Source of the DNA: Pseudomonadota bacterium
Lineage (GTDB): Bacteria > Pseudomonadota > Gammaproteobacteria > Burkholderiales > SHXO01
DNA: 50,155 nt
Direction: 5' to 3'
Assembly: GCA_023430065.1 (NCBI GenBank)
Contig: JAEZCG010000168.1
Location: forward strand, 1 to 50,155
The position numbers and the translations under genes are program-made. Below, in pieces: positions 9,138 to 20,874 of this stretch; the stretch's first letter is position 1, and every line of letters begins with the position of its first letter. Under the pieces are notes generated by a model, which ran no database searches, was not told where the DNA came from, and saw nothing but the letters and a program-made list of their open reading frames with translations.

Positions 9138-10466
9138 ATGAGCGGCGCGGCGCTCGAAGCGCACGTCACCGCAGCGCTTGTCGGTGCAGATTTGCTGGGC
9201 GCACGCCTCTGCGTGGCCCTGAGCGGCGGCATCGATTCCTGCGTGCTGCTCGATCTGCTCGCGCGGCTCGCCCGACAGCATCCGCTGCGGCTGTCGGCCG
9301 TGCACGTCGATCACGGGCTGAGTCCGCACTCGCGTGAGTGGGCGGAGTTCTGCCGCGCGCGCTGCCATGCCTACGGCATCGGGCTGCAGGTCTCGCGCGT
9401 GTGGCTCGACGTTCGAACGGGAGTCGAGGCCGCGGCGCGCGCCGCGCGCTACGCCGTGTTCGCCGGACTGCAGGCGGATGCCGTGGCGCTCGCGCACAAC
9501 CTGGACGATCAGCTCGAAACGGTGCTCATGCGCCTGAATCGCGGCGCCGGTGTGCACGGACTCTCTGGCATGGCCGATGTGCGTCCGCTGACGGACGGCA
9601 TGCGGCTGGTGCGGCCGCTGCTTCGCGTCGCTCGCAGGGACATCGTGCGCCATGCACGCGAGCACGGTCTTGCATGGGTCGAGGACGAGAGCAACGAACG
9701 ACCGGAGTTCGATCGCAATTACGTGCGCCTCGAACTGCTCCCCAAGGTCGAGGCGCGGTTTCCCGGCTATCGGCGCACGTGGTCGCGGGCTGCGGCGAAT
9801 TTCGCCGATGCGGCCGAACTGCTGGACGACCTCGCCCGGGCGGACGCGGAGTGGGAGACGGGCGGGGACTCGGTGTCGCTGGCGAAGCTGCGCGCCTTGA
9901 CGCCTGCGCGCGGGCGCAATCTGCTGCGCTGGTATCTCGCGGGTCAGGGCATTTCGGTTCCCGCGCGCGAGCGCCTCGAGGAGGCGAGGCGGCAACTGAT
10001 CGAGGCCGGGCCCGGGAGACACCCGGATATCGCATTCGGCGAACTCCGGTTGCGCCGGCACGGCGATGACGTCGTGACGGTCGGCGTGCAGCCGGAGATT
10101 CCGAATGAGTGGGAGGTGGCGTGGAGCGGCGAAGAGGTCGTGCCGCTGGCATACGGCCTCGGGACGCTGCACTTCCTTGCGATTCGCGGACACGGCCTGA
10201 GCAGGGCGCGCCTTCTCGATTGCGGCGCCCGCATCGGTGTTCGCACCGGCGGTGAGCGGCTCAAACCCGCACCGGGCCGGCCGTCACGGACGCTCAAGAA
10301 CCTGCTGCGCGAGCGCCGCATTCCTGCATGGCAGCGCGCCCGACTTCCCACCCTGCGCGCCGGGGGACAACTCGCCTGGGTAGCCCGCGTGGGGATGGAT
10401 TGCCGTTTCGCCGCCGCTGCCGACGAGGCCGGGGTAATCCCGCACTGGGAGCCGGCGCCGCACTGA
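9138..10466 (+). CDS. tilS: tRNA(Ile)-lysidine synthetase
   Basis: TilS adds lysine to C34 of tRNA-Ile(CAU), converting its decoding from AUG to AUA; it is essential in most bacteria. The 442-residue protein has the PP-loop ATP pyrophosphatase motif SGGIDS at residues 29-34, then AVHVDHGL and [18 protein letters not shown]. The C-terminal third ([18 protein letters not shown]) matches the tRNA-binding domain of the long, E. coli-type TilS. ATG 9138 is preceded by GGAG. It follows accA. The next gene, ndk, appears to have its own promoter. Confidence 0.94.
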   Translation: MSGAALEAHVTAALVGADLLGARLCVALSGGIDSCVLLDLLARLARQHPLRLSAVHVDHGLSPHSREWAEFCRARCHAYGIGLQVSRVWLDVRTGVEAAARAARYAVFAGLQADAVALAHNLDDQLETVLMRLNRGAGVHGLSGMADVRPLTDGMRLVRPLLRVARRDIVRHAREHGLAWVEDESNERPEFDRNYVRLELLPKVEARFPGYRRTWSRAAANFADAAELLDDLARADAEWETGGDSVSLAKLRALTPARGRNLLRWYLAGQGISVPARERLEEARRQLIEAGPGRHPDIAFGELRLRRHGDDVVTVGVQPEIPNEWEVAWSGEEVVPLAYGLGTLHFLAIRGHGLSRARLLDCGARIGVRTGGERLKPAPGRPSRTLKNLLRERRIPAWQRARLPTLRAGGQLAWVARVGMDCRFAAAADEAGVIPHWEPAPH

Positions 10467-10562
10467 ACGCCCCGCCGATGCGTCGGTCACACGGCACGCT
10501 CGCACCGTTCGCGCATGGCGGGGGCGCACGCGCAATCCTGCCTTTCGTTTTCCGGGTTGCCG

Positions 10563-10571
10563 TGCTATCCT
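10563..10571 (+). promoter_or_regulatory. Candidate extended -10 promoter element upstream of ndk
   Basis: TGCTATCCT at 10563-10571 is a good extended -10 (TGn plus TATCCT) placed about 38 bases before the ndk GTG. The base block 17 bases upstream (TTTCGT, 10543-10548) is a poor -35, as is common with extended -10 promoters. The 142-base gap after tilS and the A/T-rich shift in composition support a start here. Confidence 0.42.
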
Positions 10572-10608
10572 GCTGAATTCTCTAGAAAAGGCCTTCAGGG
10601 AGATCTCA

Positions 10609-11034
10609 GTGGCAGTACAGCGTACGCTTTCCATCATCAAGCCCGATGCGGTTGCGAAGAACGTCATCGGGCAGATCTATTCTCGCTTCGAAGCGGCCGG
10701 GCTGCGTGTCATCGCGGCACGCATGATGCAGCTTTCCACGGCCCAGGCGGAGGGGTTCTATGCCGTGCATCGCGAACGCCCGTTCTTCGGCGACCTCGTG
10801 AAGTTCATGACATCCGGGCCGGTCATGATCCAGGTGCTCGAAGGCGAAGACGCGATCCAGAAGAACCGTGAGCTGATGGGCGCCACGGATCCGAAGAAGG
10901 CAGCGGCCGGCACCATCCGCGCCGATTTTGCCGACAGCATCGACGCCAACGCCGTACACGGTTCGGACGGTCCTGACACGGCTGCGACCGAGATCGCGTA
11001 CTTCTTCTCGGCGGTGGACGTGCACGGACGCTGA
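10609..11034 (+). CDS. ndk: Nucleoside diphosphate kinase
   Basis: Ndk equilibrates nucleoside di- and triphosphates by a phosphohistidine ping-pong mechanism. The 141-residue protein has the normal length. It carries the typical start [14 protein letters not shown] and the active-site histidine His117 in NAVHGSD, with [13 protein letters not shown] before it. The start codon is GTG, with an AGGGAGA Shine-Dalgarno around 10597-10603, 5 to 6 bases away. The TGA stop shares its last base with the rlmN ATG (TGATG), so the two are translationally coupled. Confidence 0.97.
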   Translation: MAVQRTLSIIKPDAVAKNVIGQIYSRFEAAGLRVIAARMMQLSTAQAEGFYAVHRERPFFGDLVKFMTSGPVMIQVLEGEDAIQKNRELMGATDPKKAAAGTIRADFADSIDANAVHGSDGPDTAATEIAYFFSAVDVHGR

Positions 11035-12197
11035 TGCCGGTAAACCTGCTCGATTTCGATTTGCCGCAGCTCACCGCGTACCTCGCGTCGGTCGGTGAGA
11101 AGCCGTTTCGTGCGCGCCAGCTGATGCGCTGGGTGCATCACTTCGGTGAGTCGGATTTCGAGCGCATGACCGACCTGGCGAAGTCCCTGCGGGAGAAGCT
11201 TGCGCGCCAGGCCGAGGTGAAGGTGCCGTCGGTCCTCGCCGATTTCGTTGCCTCCGACGGGACGCGCAAGTGGTTGCTCGACGTCGGTGCCGGCAACGGT
11301 GTCGAGACCGTGTTCATTCCAGAGCCGAACCGCGGAACACTGTGCGTGTCGAGCCAGGTTGGATGTGCGCTCGAGTGCGCCTTCTGCTCCACCGGTCGGC
11401 AGGGCTTCAATCGCAATCTGAGCGTGGCCGAGATCGTGGGTCAGCTATGGTGGGCCAACCATGCGCTGGGCAGGGACGCGCGCAGCGATCCGGCCACCGG
11501 AGACCGGGTCGTGACCAACGTGGTCATGATGGGCATGGGCGAGCCGCTCACGAACTTCGACAACGTCGTCACGGCCTTGCACATCATGCTCGACGACCAC
11601 GCCTACGGCCTGTCACGCCGCAGGGTGACGGTGAGCACCTCGGGCATCGTTCCCAACATCGACCGCCTGCGCGAGGAGTGTCCCGTGGCACTGGCCGTGT
11701 CGCTTCACGCGCCCAACGATGCCTTGCGCGATCGGCTCGTGCCGATCAACCGCAAGTGGCCGCTGGCGCAACTGCTTGCTGCGTGCAGGCGCTACGTGGA
11801 AGCTGCCCCTGCCGAAGCCGAGCCGGCCGATCTTCCCGGGCTGGGCGTGAAATGGAAGCGCAGAGGCTCTCCGCGCGACTTCATCACGTTCGAATACGTG
11901 ATGCTCGACGGGGTGAACGACCAGCCGGCGCATGCGCGCGAACTGCTCGCGATCACCGACGAGGTGCCGTGCAAGTTCAACCTGATTCCCTTCAATCCGT
12001 TCCCGCACTCGGGCTTCGAGCGATCGCAGCCGGATGCCGTGCGCCGGTTCCAGCAGATCCTGCTCGATGCGGGGGTCGTGGCGACCGTCCGCCGGACGCG
12101 CGGCGACGATATCGACGGCGCCTGCGGGCAGTTGGCGGGAAAGGTCAACGATCGCACGCGCCGTCGCGAACGGCGTGACATGGAGGTGCGTGCATGA
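11034..12197 (+). CDS. rlmN: Dual-specificity rRNA/tRNA C2-adenine methyltransferase RlmN
   Basis: RlmN is a radical-SAM enzyme that methylates C2 of A2503 in 23S rRNA and of A37 in some tRNAs. The 387-residue protein shows the 4Fe-4S triad Cys111, Cys115 and Cys118 in [13 protein letters not shown]. It also has [18 protein letters not shown] and the C-terminal [11 protein letters not shown], whose Cys is the methyl-carrying cysteine. The ATG overlaps the ndk stop and the TGA overlaps the following ATG (ATGA). The rlmN-pilW-rodZ-ispG-hisS order is widely conserved in proteobacteria. Confidence 0.97.
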   Translation: MPVNLLDFDLPQLTAYLASVGEKPFRARQLMRWVHHFGESDFERMTDLAKSLREKLARQAEVKVPSVLADFVASDGTRKWLLDVGAGNGVETVFIPEPNRGTLCVSSQVGCALECAFCSTGRQGFNRNLSVAEIVGQLWWANHALGRDARSDPATGDRVVTNVVMMGMGEPLTNFDNVVTALHIMLDDHAYGLSRRRVTVSTSGIVPNIDRLREECPVALAVSLHAPNDALRDRLVPINRKWPLAQLLAACRRYVEAAPAEAEPADLPGLGVKWKRRGSPRDFITFEYVMLDGVNDQPAHARELLAITDEVPCKFNLIPFNPFPHSGFERSQPDAVRRFQQILLDAGVVATVRRTRGDDIDGACGQLAGKVNDRTRRRERRDMEVRA

Positions 12198-12970
12198 TCC
12201 GGGTTTCGTGGCTGGCGATGCTGCTGGTGGCCTTGGCGGGCTGTACGGCGGCGCCACGCAGCGGCGTGCCCAACGTGCCGGCCGACGCTGCGAGCGCAAG
12301 CGCGCGTGAACGGGCCCGCATCCACACCGAGCTCGGCGTGACCTATTACGACGCCGGCAAGATGGCCGTGGCGCTGGAGGAACTGAACGAGGCGATCTCC
12401 GCCGACCGCACGTACGCGCCGGCGTGGAATGCCCGGGGCCTGGTGTACATGGACCTGAGGGAGGACGCACGCGCCGAGGCCGACTTCAAGGAGGCGTTGC
12501 GGGTCGATCCGGCCAACTCCCAGGCGAAGAACAATTACGGCTTGTTCCTGTGCCAGCGCAACCGGGGTCGCGAGGCGATCCGCTACTTCCTCGACGCGGT
12601 GAAGAATCCGCTCTACGCGACGCCCGACGCCGCCTACAAGAATGCCGGGTTGTGTGCGCGCGGCATGGGTGATGTGGCCGCCGCCGAGGAGTACTTCGGC
12701 CGGGCATTGCAGCTCAACGCCCAGCAGCCTCAATCGCTCTACAGCATGGCGGACATGCGCTTCGGCCGCGGCGACGCGCAGAGCGCCAAGACGTACATCG
12801 ACCGTTACATGCGGGTGGTCAGCACACCGGGCCCGGAAGCGCTATGGCTGGCAGCGCGCATCGAGCGGCAAATGGGAGACAGCGGCGCCCTGTCCAACTA
12901 TGCCGCGCAGTTGCGCCGCAACTATCCGGGGTCGCCGGAGACGAAGGCGCTGAACGAGGGGCGTTTCTGA
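12194..12970 (+). CDS. pilW: Type IV pilus biogenesis/stability lipoprotein PilW (PilF), TPR protein
   Basis: PilW/PilF is an outer-membrane TPR lipoprotein that helps assemble the PilQ secretin of type IV pili. The 258-residue protein has a lipobox LAGC at the end of a short hydrophobic signal, then repeated 34-residue TPR units (AAPRS... then [58 protein letters not shown]). It overlaps rlmN by four bases and rodZ by one, a placement seen in many beta- and gammaproteobacteria. It hints that this organism makes type IV pili, whose main genes are not in the window. Confidence 0.9.
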   Translation: MIRVSWLAMLLVALAGCTAAPRSGVPNVPADAASASARERARIHTELGVTYYDAGKMAVALEELNEAISADRTYAPAWNARGLVYMDLREDARAEADFKEALRVDPANSQAKNNYGLFLCQRNRGREAIRYFLDAVKNPLYATPDAAYKNAGLCARGMGDVAAAEEYFGRALQLNAQQPQSLYSMADMRFGRGDAQSAKTYIDRYMRVVSTPGPEALWLAARIERQMGDSGALSNYAAQLRRNYPGSPETKALNEGRF

Positions 12971-13571
12971 TGAGCGATCCGTCCAACGGGTCGGCCATTC
13001 CCGCGACGCACCGGAATCCAGCGCCGCATGCCGCCGATGTCCAGGATGCCGGCGCACGCGCGCAGGATGGAACGGGTCCGCAGCGACCCGATCCGCTGGG
13101 GCTCGGCGCCCGGCTGTCCACGGCACGCACCGCGCAGGCCTTGAGCCTGGGAGATGTCGCTCGGCAGTTGAAGCTGTCCGTGCGCCAGGTCGAAGCGCTC
13201 GAGCGTGACGACTACGACGCCTTCGCGAGCCAGGTATTCGTCCGGGGATTCCTGCGCAATTACGCGAAGCTGCTTCGCATAGATCTCGATTCGCAGATCG
13301 CGCAACTCGGCGCAAACGAGGCGGACGCGAACCCTTCGCCCGAGGCCGACGCAGCGCAAGCAGCGCACGAGCGTGCGGCGCGTCGGACGCGGCGGTTGCG
13401 GTGGATCCTGGGCGCCGTGGCGGCCGCGCTGATCGCTTTGGCACTGCTGCGTCCGGCATTCGATCGCAATGCGGGACCTCATGGCAGCGGCGCGGTGCCG
13501 AGCGAGGCGCCCCGGCTGAGCGAACCGCCGCCCATGCCGGATGGAACCGGCGCCGTGCGTGCCGAGCCGGA

Positions 13572-13575
<4 letters not shown>
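12970..13575 (+). CDS. rodZ: RodZ-like cytoskeletal helix-turn-helix protein, short form
   Basis: RodZ bridges MreB to the cell-wall elongation machinery. This 201-residue protein has a disordered Pro/Gly/Ala-rich N-terminus (1-43). An XRE-type helix-turn-helix follows (about 45-110; [20 protein letters not shown] and [17 protein letters not shown] are family hallmarks), then a basic juxtamembrane patch and one membrane helix (about 144-161). Only about 40 proline-rich residues lie beyond the membrane. The usual periplasmic DUF4115 beta-domain is absent and no room remains for it, because ispG begins inside the stop codon (ATGA). The start is ATG 12970, sharing a base with the pilW stop. It could be a genuinely short RodZ or a domain-loss variant. 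Confidence 0.82.
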
Positions 13576-14834
<1,259 letters not shown>

Positions 14835-14877
14835 TGGCAGGCGGCACGCGTCCCGATCACGTTTTCCTTTCTTTCGA

Positions 14878-16149
<1,272 letters not shown>

Positions 16150-16163
16150 AGCGAGAACGAGGC

Positions 16164-16796
16164 ATGTACGATTTAGAAGAACAGGAACAGATAGACGCCC
16201 TGAAGGCCTGGTGGAGGCAGAACGGCCGGCTGGTGAGCGCCGCGGTCGTGGCCGCGGCGTTGGCGGCCGCGGCGGTGACCGGCTGGCGCACCTACCAGGG
16301 CAACAAGGCGATGGAAGCTGCGCGCCTGTATGCCACCCTGGAGGAGGCGGTGCGCGCGAGCGACACGGAAAAGACGAAGGAGGTCGCGGCCGTGCTCGTG
16401 GAACGGTACGGCGGCACTGCTTTCGGCCCCATGGCAGCCTTGCTCTCGGCAAAGAGCAGTTTCGAGCGGGGCGACCTGAAGAGCGCCGGCACACAGCTCG
16501 AGTGGGCGCTCGATCGGGCCAAGGATGAAGAAACGGGCGCGGTGGCGCGCCTGCGCCTGGCGGCCGTGCGCCTGGACGAGAAGCAGTACGACGAGGCGCT
16601 GCGCCTGCTCGACGCGAAGCATCCGCCGGCATTCGACGGCCTGTACCTGGATCTGCGTGGAGACGTGATGCTCGCCCAGGGCAAGACCGCCGAGGCGCGT
16701 GCCGCCTACCAGGATGCGCTGGCGAAGCTGGCGGAGCAGGGCAACTACCGTCTGGTGGTTCAGGCCAAGCTCGACGCGCTCGGCGGCGCGCAGTGA
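16164..16796 (+). CDS. yfgM: YfgM-family ancillary SecYEG/periplasmic chaperone protein
   Basis: YfgM is a single-span inner-membrane protein with a periplasmic TPR-like domain that links the Sec translocon to periplasmic chaperones. The 210-residue protein starts MYDLEEQEQIDALKAWWRQN, typical of the family. One membrane helix lies at about residues 25-42, and the rest is helical repeat. It lies between hisS and bamB, the conserved hisS-yfgM-bamB-der order. The stop overlaps possible upstream starts of bamB. Confidence 0.9.
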   Translation: MYDLEEQEQIDALKAWWRQNGRLVSAAVVAAALAAAAVTGWRTYQGNKAMEAARLYATLEEAVRASDTEKTKEVAAVLVERYGGTAFGPMAALLSAKSSFERGDLKSAGTQLEWALDRAKDEETGAVARLRLAAVRLDEKQYDEALRLLDAKHPPAFDGLYLDLRGDVMLAQGKTAEARAAYQDALAKLAEQGNYRLVVQAKLDALGGAQ

Positions 16797-16807
16797 TGGA
16801 GGTGGGC

Positions 16808-17950
16808 ATGCGCGTCGCCTCGCGGTTTCGTCCTTCCTCCTGGTTCCTGGTGCTCGTCGCTGCGCTGACTCTCGCCGGGTGTGGCGGAAGTGCCAAGATC
16901 GAGCCGAACGCGCTGGTCGATTTCACCCCGAGCGCGAGAGCGAGCGTCGCATGGCGCGCGTCGGTGGGGGGCTCGAGGCACTACCTGCTCAAACCGGCGG
17001 CAGCCGATGGGGTCGTGTATGCGGCCTCTTCGAGCGGGGATATCGTGGCGCTCGACGAGACCACCGGCCGGCAGCGCTGGCGGGTCGACGCTGACGAGCT
17101 GCTCACCGGGGCGGTCGGTGCCGGGGAGGATCTGGTCCTCGCCGGCACCCGCAAAGGCATGGTGCTCGCGTACGGCAGCGACGGCGCGCCGCGCTGGCGG
17201 TCGCAGCTGACGAGCGAGGTGCTCGGCGCTCCCCAGGTGGCACGGGGGACGGTCGTCGCGCGCACAGTGGACGGACGCGTCTTCGGACTCGACGCCGCCA
17301 GTGGAGAGCGCAAGTGGGAGCATCAGCTGCTGTTGCCGTCCCTGCTGCTGCGCGGCGATGCAACGGTCGAGTTGAACGAGAGTCTCGTGCTTCTCGGTAC
17401 CCCTGGCGGGCGCGTGCTGGCGCTGGAACTCGCCAGCGGCGAGCCGGCCTGGGAAGCGGCGGTGGCCCAGCCGAAAGGGGACAACGAGATCGAGCGCATC
17501 ACCGATGTCGCTGCACCGCCTGCCGTGGAGGGCGAGCAAGCCTGCGCGGCCGCCTACCAAGGGCGCGTTGCCTGCATGGACCTGCGCCGCGGCGCCCTGG
17601 CGTGGGCGCGTGACGCCTCGAGCGCCTCCCGTCTCGGGATCGATCCCATCACCGTGTACGTGACCTCGCCCGATGGCGTGGTGAACGCATTCGACCGCCA
17701 GACCGGGGCGTCGCTGTGGACGCAGGACAAGCTGCTGAACCGGTCCGTGAGCGGTCCGACCGCGGTGGGGGATTTCGTGATCGTGGGCGACTTCGACGGC
17801 TACGTGCACGTGCTCGATGCCGAAAACGGCGGCTTCGTCGCACGCCTGTCCACCGACGGCAGCGCGATCGTGGCCCCCGCGCTGCGTGCCGGGCCGGGCG
17901 TGGTGGTGCAGACCAGCGGTGGCGGCCTGTACGCGCTGTCCATCGAGTAG
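16808..17950 (+). CDS. bamB: Outer-membrane assembly lipoprotein BamB
   Basis: BamB is the eight-bladed beta-propeller lipoprotein of the BAM complex that inserts outer-membrane proteins. I chose ATG 16808 because GGAGG (16798-16802) lies 5 bases upstream; GTG 16793 and ATG 16796, which overlap yfgM, are alternatives. The 380-residue protein has the lipobox LAGC, then PQQ-like propeller repeats such as VYAASSSGDIVALDETTGRQ, VVARTVDGRVFGLDAASGER and VYVTSPDGVVNAFDRQTGA. BamA is encoded 19 kb downstream. Confidence 0.94.
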   Translation: MRVASRFRPSSWFLVLVAALTLAGCGGSAKIEPNALVDFTPSARASVAWRASVGGSRHYLLKPAAADGVVYAASSSGDIVALDETTGRQRWRVDADELLTGAVGAGEDLVLAGTRKGMVLAYGSDGAPRWRSQLTSEVLGAPQVARGTVVARTVDGRVFGLDAASGERKWEHQLLLPSLLLRGDATVELNESLVLLGTPGGRVLALELASGEPAWEAAVAQPKGDNEIERITDVAAPPAVEGEQACAAAYQGRVACMDLRRGALAWARDASSASRLGIDPITVYVTSPDGVVNAFDRQTGASLWTQDKLLNRSVSGPTAVGDFVIVGDFDGYVHVLDAENGGFVARLSTDGSAIVAPALRAGPGVVVQTSGGGLYALSIE

Positions 17951-17974
17951 GCGCGAGGCCGGCGAAGCATACCG

Positions 17975-19300
17975 ATGATCCCGACCATTGCCCTGGTGGG
18001 CCGTCCCAATGTCGGGAAGTCCACGTTGTTCAACCGTCTCACGCGCAGCCGTGACGCCCTGGTGGCTGACCTCCCCGGCCTCACGCGCGACCGCCACTAC
18101 GGACGCGGGCGAAGCGGTGCGCGCGAGTTCCTGGTGGTCGACACGGGCGGTCTAGAACCCGGCGTGCGCGAGGGTATCTTCCATGAGATGGCGAAGCAGA
18201 CGCTGCAGGCGGTCGCCGAAGCCGATTCCGTGTTGCTGCTGGTGGATGCGCGCGCCGGCCTGACGCCGGAGGATCGGGAGATCGCCGCGCAGTTGCGCAA
18301 GACCGGCCGGCGCATCTGGTTGGTGGTGAACAAGGCCGAAGGCATGGCGCGTGCGCTCGCGGGCGCCGAGTTCCACGAACTCGGCCTGGGCGAGCCCCTC
18401 GCGATCTCGGCCGCACACGGGGAAGGCGTGCAAGCACTGATGGAGGTCGTCCTGGCCGATTTCCCTGCGGCGGAGGCGACTGCAGAGGAGACCGATGGTC
18501 CGCGCATCGCCGTCATCGGACGTCCCAACGTGGGCAAGTCGACCTTGGTCAATGCGCTCGTGGGAGAAGAACGTGTGATCGCGTTCGATCAGCCGGGGAC
18601 GACGCGCGACAGCATCGAGATCCCGTTCGAACGCAACGGCAAGGTCTACACCTTGATCGACACCGCCGGCCTGCGCCGGCGGGGAAAGGTCGAGGAGGCG
18701 GCGGAAAAATTTTCGGTGATCAAGACCCTGCAGGCCCTGGAGCGGTGCAACGTGGCCGTTCTGGTACTCGATGCCAGCCAGGAGATCGCCGAACAGGACG
18801 CGCACATCGCCGGCTACATCATCGAAGCCGGCCGGGCCGTGGTGGTGGCGGTGAACAAGTGGGAGGCGGTGGACGCCGAGCGGCGCGAATTCGTACGACG
18901 CGAGATCGAGCGCCGGCTCGGATTCCTGGCATTCGCCCGCTTTCATTTCCTGTCCGCGCTCACCGGCAAGGGCGTGCAGGAGCTGCTCGCGTCCGTGGAC
19001 GCCTGCTATGCGGCGGCGATGGCCAACCTGCCCACGCCCAAGCTCACGCGGACGCTACTGCAGGCCACCACGCGCCAGCCGCCACCGCGTTCCGGCTTGT
19101 TCAGGCCCAAGCTACGCTATGCCCATCAGGGTGGGAGCAATCCGCCGACGATCGTCATCCATGGCACGCAGCTGGATCAGCTCCCGGAAAGCTATCGGCG
19201 CTATCTGGAGGGAGTGTTCTCGGAAACTTTCCGCCTACGCGGCACTCCCTTGAGACTGCAATTCCGCACCGGTCACAACCCATATGCAAGGCGCAAGTAG
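17975..19300 (+). CDS. der: Ribosome biogenesis GTPase Der (EngA)
   Basis: Der is an essential GTPase with two tandem G domains that helps mature the 50S subunit. The 441-residue protein has two identical P-loops GRPNVGKS, at residues 9-16 and 182-189. Matching G3/G4 segments ([26 protein letters not shown]) and a C-terminal KH-like domain ending NPYARRK follow. Normal length. It follows bamB after 24 bases. Confidence 0.97.
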   Translation: MIPTIALVGRPNVGKSTLFNRLTRSRDALVADLPGLTRDRHYGRGRSGAREFLVVDTGGLEPGVREGIFHEMAKQTLQAVAEADSVLLLVDARAGLTPEDREIAAQLRKTGRRIWLVVNKAEGMARALAGAEFHELGLGEPLAISAAHGEGVQALMEVVLADFPAAEATAEETDGPRIAVIGRPNVGKSTLVNALVGEERVIAFDQPGTTRDSIEIPFERNGKVYTLIDTAGLRRRGKVEEAAEKFSVIKTLQALERCNVAVLVLDASQEIAEQDAHIAGYIIEAGRAVVVAVNKWEAVDAERREFVRREIERRLGFLAFARFHFLSALTGKGVQELLASVDACYAAAMANLPTPKLTRTLLQATTRQPPPRSGLFRPKLRYAHQGGSNPPTIVIHGTQLDQLPESYRRYLEGVFSETFRLRGTPLRLQFRTGHNPYARRK

Positions 19301-19339
19301 CCGAGCGTGCGGACTGGCAGGGGCGGGGGAAATCAAGTA

Positions 19340-19352
19340 CAGTGATTCACTG
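19340..19352 (+). promoter_or_regulatory. Perfect 13-base palindrome upstream of hfq
   Basis: CAGTGATTCACTG is a perfect inverted repeat with a single central T, 24 bases before the hfq ATG. A TATAAC -10-like box (19356-19361) lies just after it, and the Shine-Dalgarno AAGAGG follows at 19364-19369. No good -35 is visible 17 bases upstream of that box. The palindrome could be an operator over a -35/-10 region or a small mRNA hairpin next to the ribosome site. Its role is inferred. Confidence 0.4.
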
Positions 19353-19375
19353 GGATATAACAAAAGAGGTAAGCC

Positions 19376-19615
19376 ATGAGCGGAAAAGGGCAATTACTAC
19401 AAGACCCGTTCTTGAACGCCCTGCGCAAGGAACATGTCCCGGTGTCGATTTACCTCGTCAACGGCATCAAGCTCCAGGGTCAGATCGAATCGTTCGATCA
19501 GTACGTGGTGCTGTTGAAGAATACCGTCACCCAGATGGTCTACAAGCACGCGATTTCCACTGTCGTCCCGGCGCGGGCGGTGAACCTTTCGCTCGATCAC
19601 TCCTCTGACAGCTGA
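19376..19615 (+). CDS. hfq: RNA chaperone Hfq
   Basis: Hfq is a ring-forming Sm-like hexamer that pairs small RNAs with mRNAs. The 79-residue protein has the family start [19 protein letters not shown], the Sm1 segment [21 protein letters not shown] (read in two parts) and the Sm2 segment [10 protein letters not shown]. The C-terminal tail is very short, as in many betaproteobacteria. AAGAGG lies 6 bases before the ATG. The order der-hfq-hflX-hflK-hflC is conserved. Confidence 0.98.
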   Translation: MSGKGQLLQDPFLNALRKEHVPVSIYLVNGIKLQGQIESFDQYVVLLKNTVTQMVYKHAISTVVPARAVNLSLDHSSDS

Positions 19616-19669
19616 CCGGGTACGGCACGCTCCACGCGGAGTGGCCGCGACGTCGGCATTGTCCCTCAT

Positions 19670-19693
19670 GGCCCGGCGCATGCGCCGCGGGCC
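19670..19693 (+). terminator. GC-rich hairpin between hfq and hflX, possible weak terminator
   Basis: GGCCCGGCG at 19670-19678 can pair with CGCC-GC-GGGCC (19682-19693), with a two-base bulge and a CATG loop. It is followed by TTCTGTCTGT, which is only moderately U-rich. It may partly end hfq transcripts while allowing read-through to hflX. Confidence is low because the U-tract is interrupted. Confidence 0.33.
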
Positions 19694-19714
19694 TTCTGTC
19701 TGTGCATCCTCCTG

Positions 19715-20839
19715 ATGTTTGAACGCCCCCAGGGTGGAGAACGCGCCGTCCTGGTCAGCCTGGACTTCGGCGACGCGGATTTCCGTGCAAAGGCCGCAGA
19801 ACTGCGCGAGCTTGCGCTCAGCGCAGGCTTGATCGTGTCCGCGACCGTGGAGGGGCGCCGCGAGCGGCCGGATCCCGCGACCTTTGCCGGTCGGGGGAAG
19901 GTCGCGGAGATCGGCGAGACAGCCGCGGCGCACGGCGCGGAGCTCGTGGTATTCGATCACCAGCTCTCCCCGGCACAGGAGCGGAACCTGGAGCGGGCGC
20001 TGCAGTGCCGCGTGATCGACCGGGTCAGCCTCATTCTCGACATATTCGCCCAGCGGGCCCGCAGTCACGAAGGCAAGCTGCAGGTCGAACTCGCGCAACT
20101 GGAGCATCTCGCGACGCGTCTGGTGCGTGGTTGGACCCACTTGGAACGCCAGCGCGGCGGCATCGGATTGCGCGGCCCGGGGGAAACGCAGCTGGAAACC
20201 GACCGCCGGTTGCTGGGCAAGCGCGTGAAGGTCCTCAAGGAGAAGTTGGCTGCCGTGCGCCGGCAGCGCGAGGTGCAGCGGCGCGCCCGGCGGCGCGCGC
20301 AGGTGTTCTCGGTCGCCCTCGTGGGGTACACGAACGCGGGGAAGTCCACGCTGTTCAATGCGCTGACTCAAGCGGAGGCGTACACGGCCGATCAGCTCTT
20401 CGCCACCCTGGATACGACCACGCGCAAGCTGCGTCTGCCGAGCGGAGGTGAGGCGGTTCTGTCCGACACCGTCGGCTTCATCCGAGACCTGCCGACCACC
20501 CTGGTAGCGGCGTTCCGCGCCACCCTGGAGGAAACGGTGCAGGCCGACCTGCTCCTGCACGTGGTGGACGCCTCCAGTGCCGAGATGCAGGATCAGATCG
20601 ACGAGGTCAACCGTGTGCTGGCGGAGATCGGTGCGGGGGAGGTCCAGCAGATCCTGGTTCTGAACAAGAACGATCTCACGGGCTTGCCGCTAGGGATCGA
20701 ACGGGACGAATATGCTAAGATTTCAAGGCTTCGCGCAAGCGCGAAAACCGGCGCTGGCCTCGATCTGATCAGGCAGGCCATCGACGAATGCCGATCGGGT
20801 ACGGCCACGCGCGATACCTCGGACCGCGCGGTCGCCTGA
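19715..20839 (+). CDS. hflX: Ribosome-associated GTPase HflX
   Basis: HflX splits or rescues stalled ribosomes in a GTP-dependent way. The 374-residue protein has the N-terminal HflX domain (FAGRGKVAEIGE, VVFDHQLSPAQERNLE), a linker coiled coil (ETDRRLLGKRVKVLKEKL) and a G domain. The P-loop GYTNAGKS is at residues 204-211, with DTVGFIRDLP and NKND later. It lies 99 bases after hfq, and hflK starts 35 bases downstream. E. coli HflX is longer at its C-terminus; this shorter end is common in betaproteobacteria. Confidence 0.95.
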   Translation: MFERPQGGERAVLVSLDFGDADFRAKAAELRELALSAGLIVSATVEGRRERPDPATFAGRGKVAEIGETAAAHGAELVVFDHQLSPAQERNLERALQCRVIDRVSLILDIFAQRARSHEGKLQVELAQLEHLATRLVRGWTHLERQRGGIGLRGPGETQLETDRRLLGKRVKVLKEKLAAVRRQREVQRRARRRAQVFSVALVGYTNAGKSTLFNALTQAEAYTADQLFATLDTTTRKLRLPSGGEAVLSDTVGFIRDLPTTLVAAFRATLEETVQADLLLHVVDASSAEMQDQIDEVNRVLAEIGAGEVQQILVLNKNDLTGLPLGIERDEYAKISRLRASAKTGAGLDLIRQAIDECRSGTATRDTSDRAVA

Positions 20840-20874
20840 ACACGGTCCGTCCGAATACTTCAAGCACACACGAG

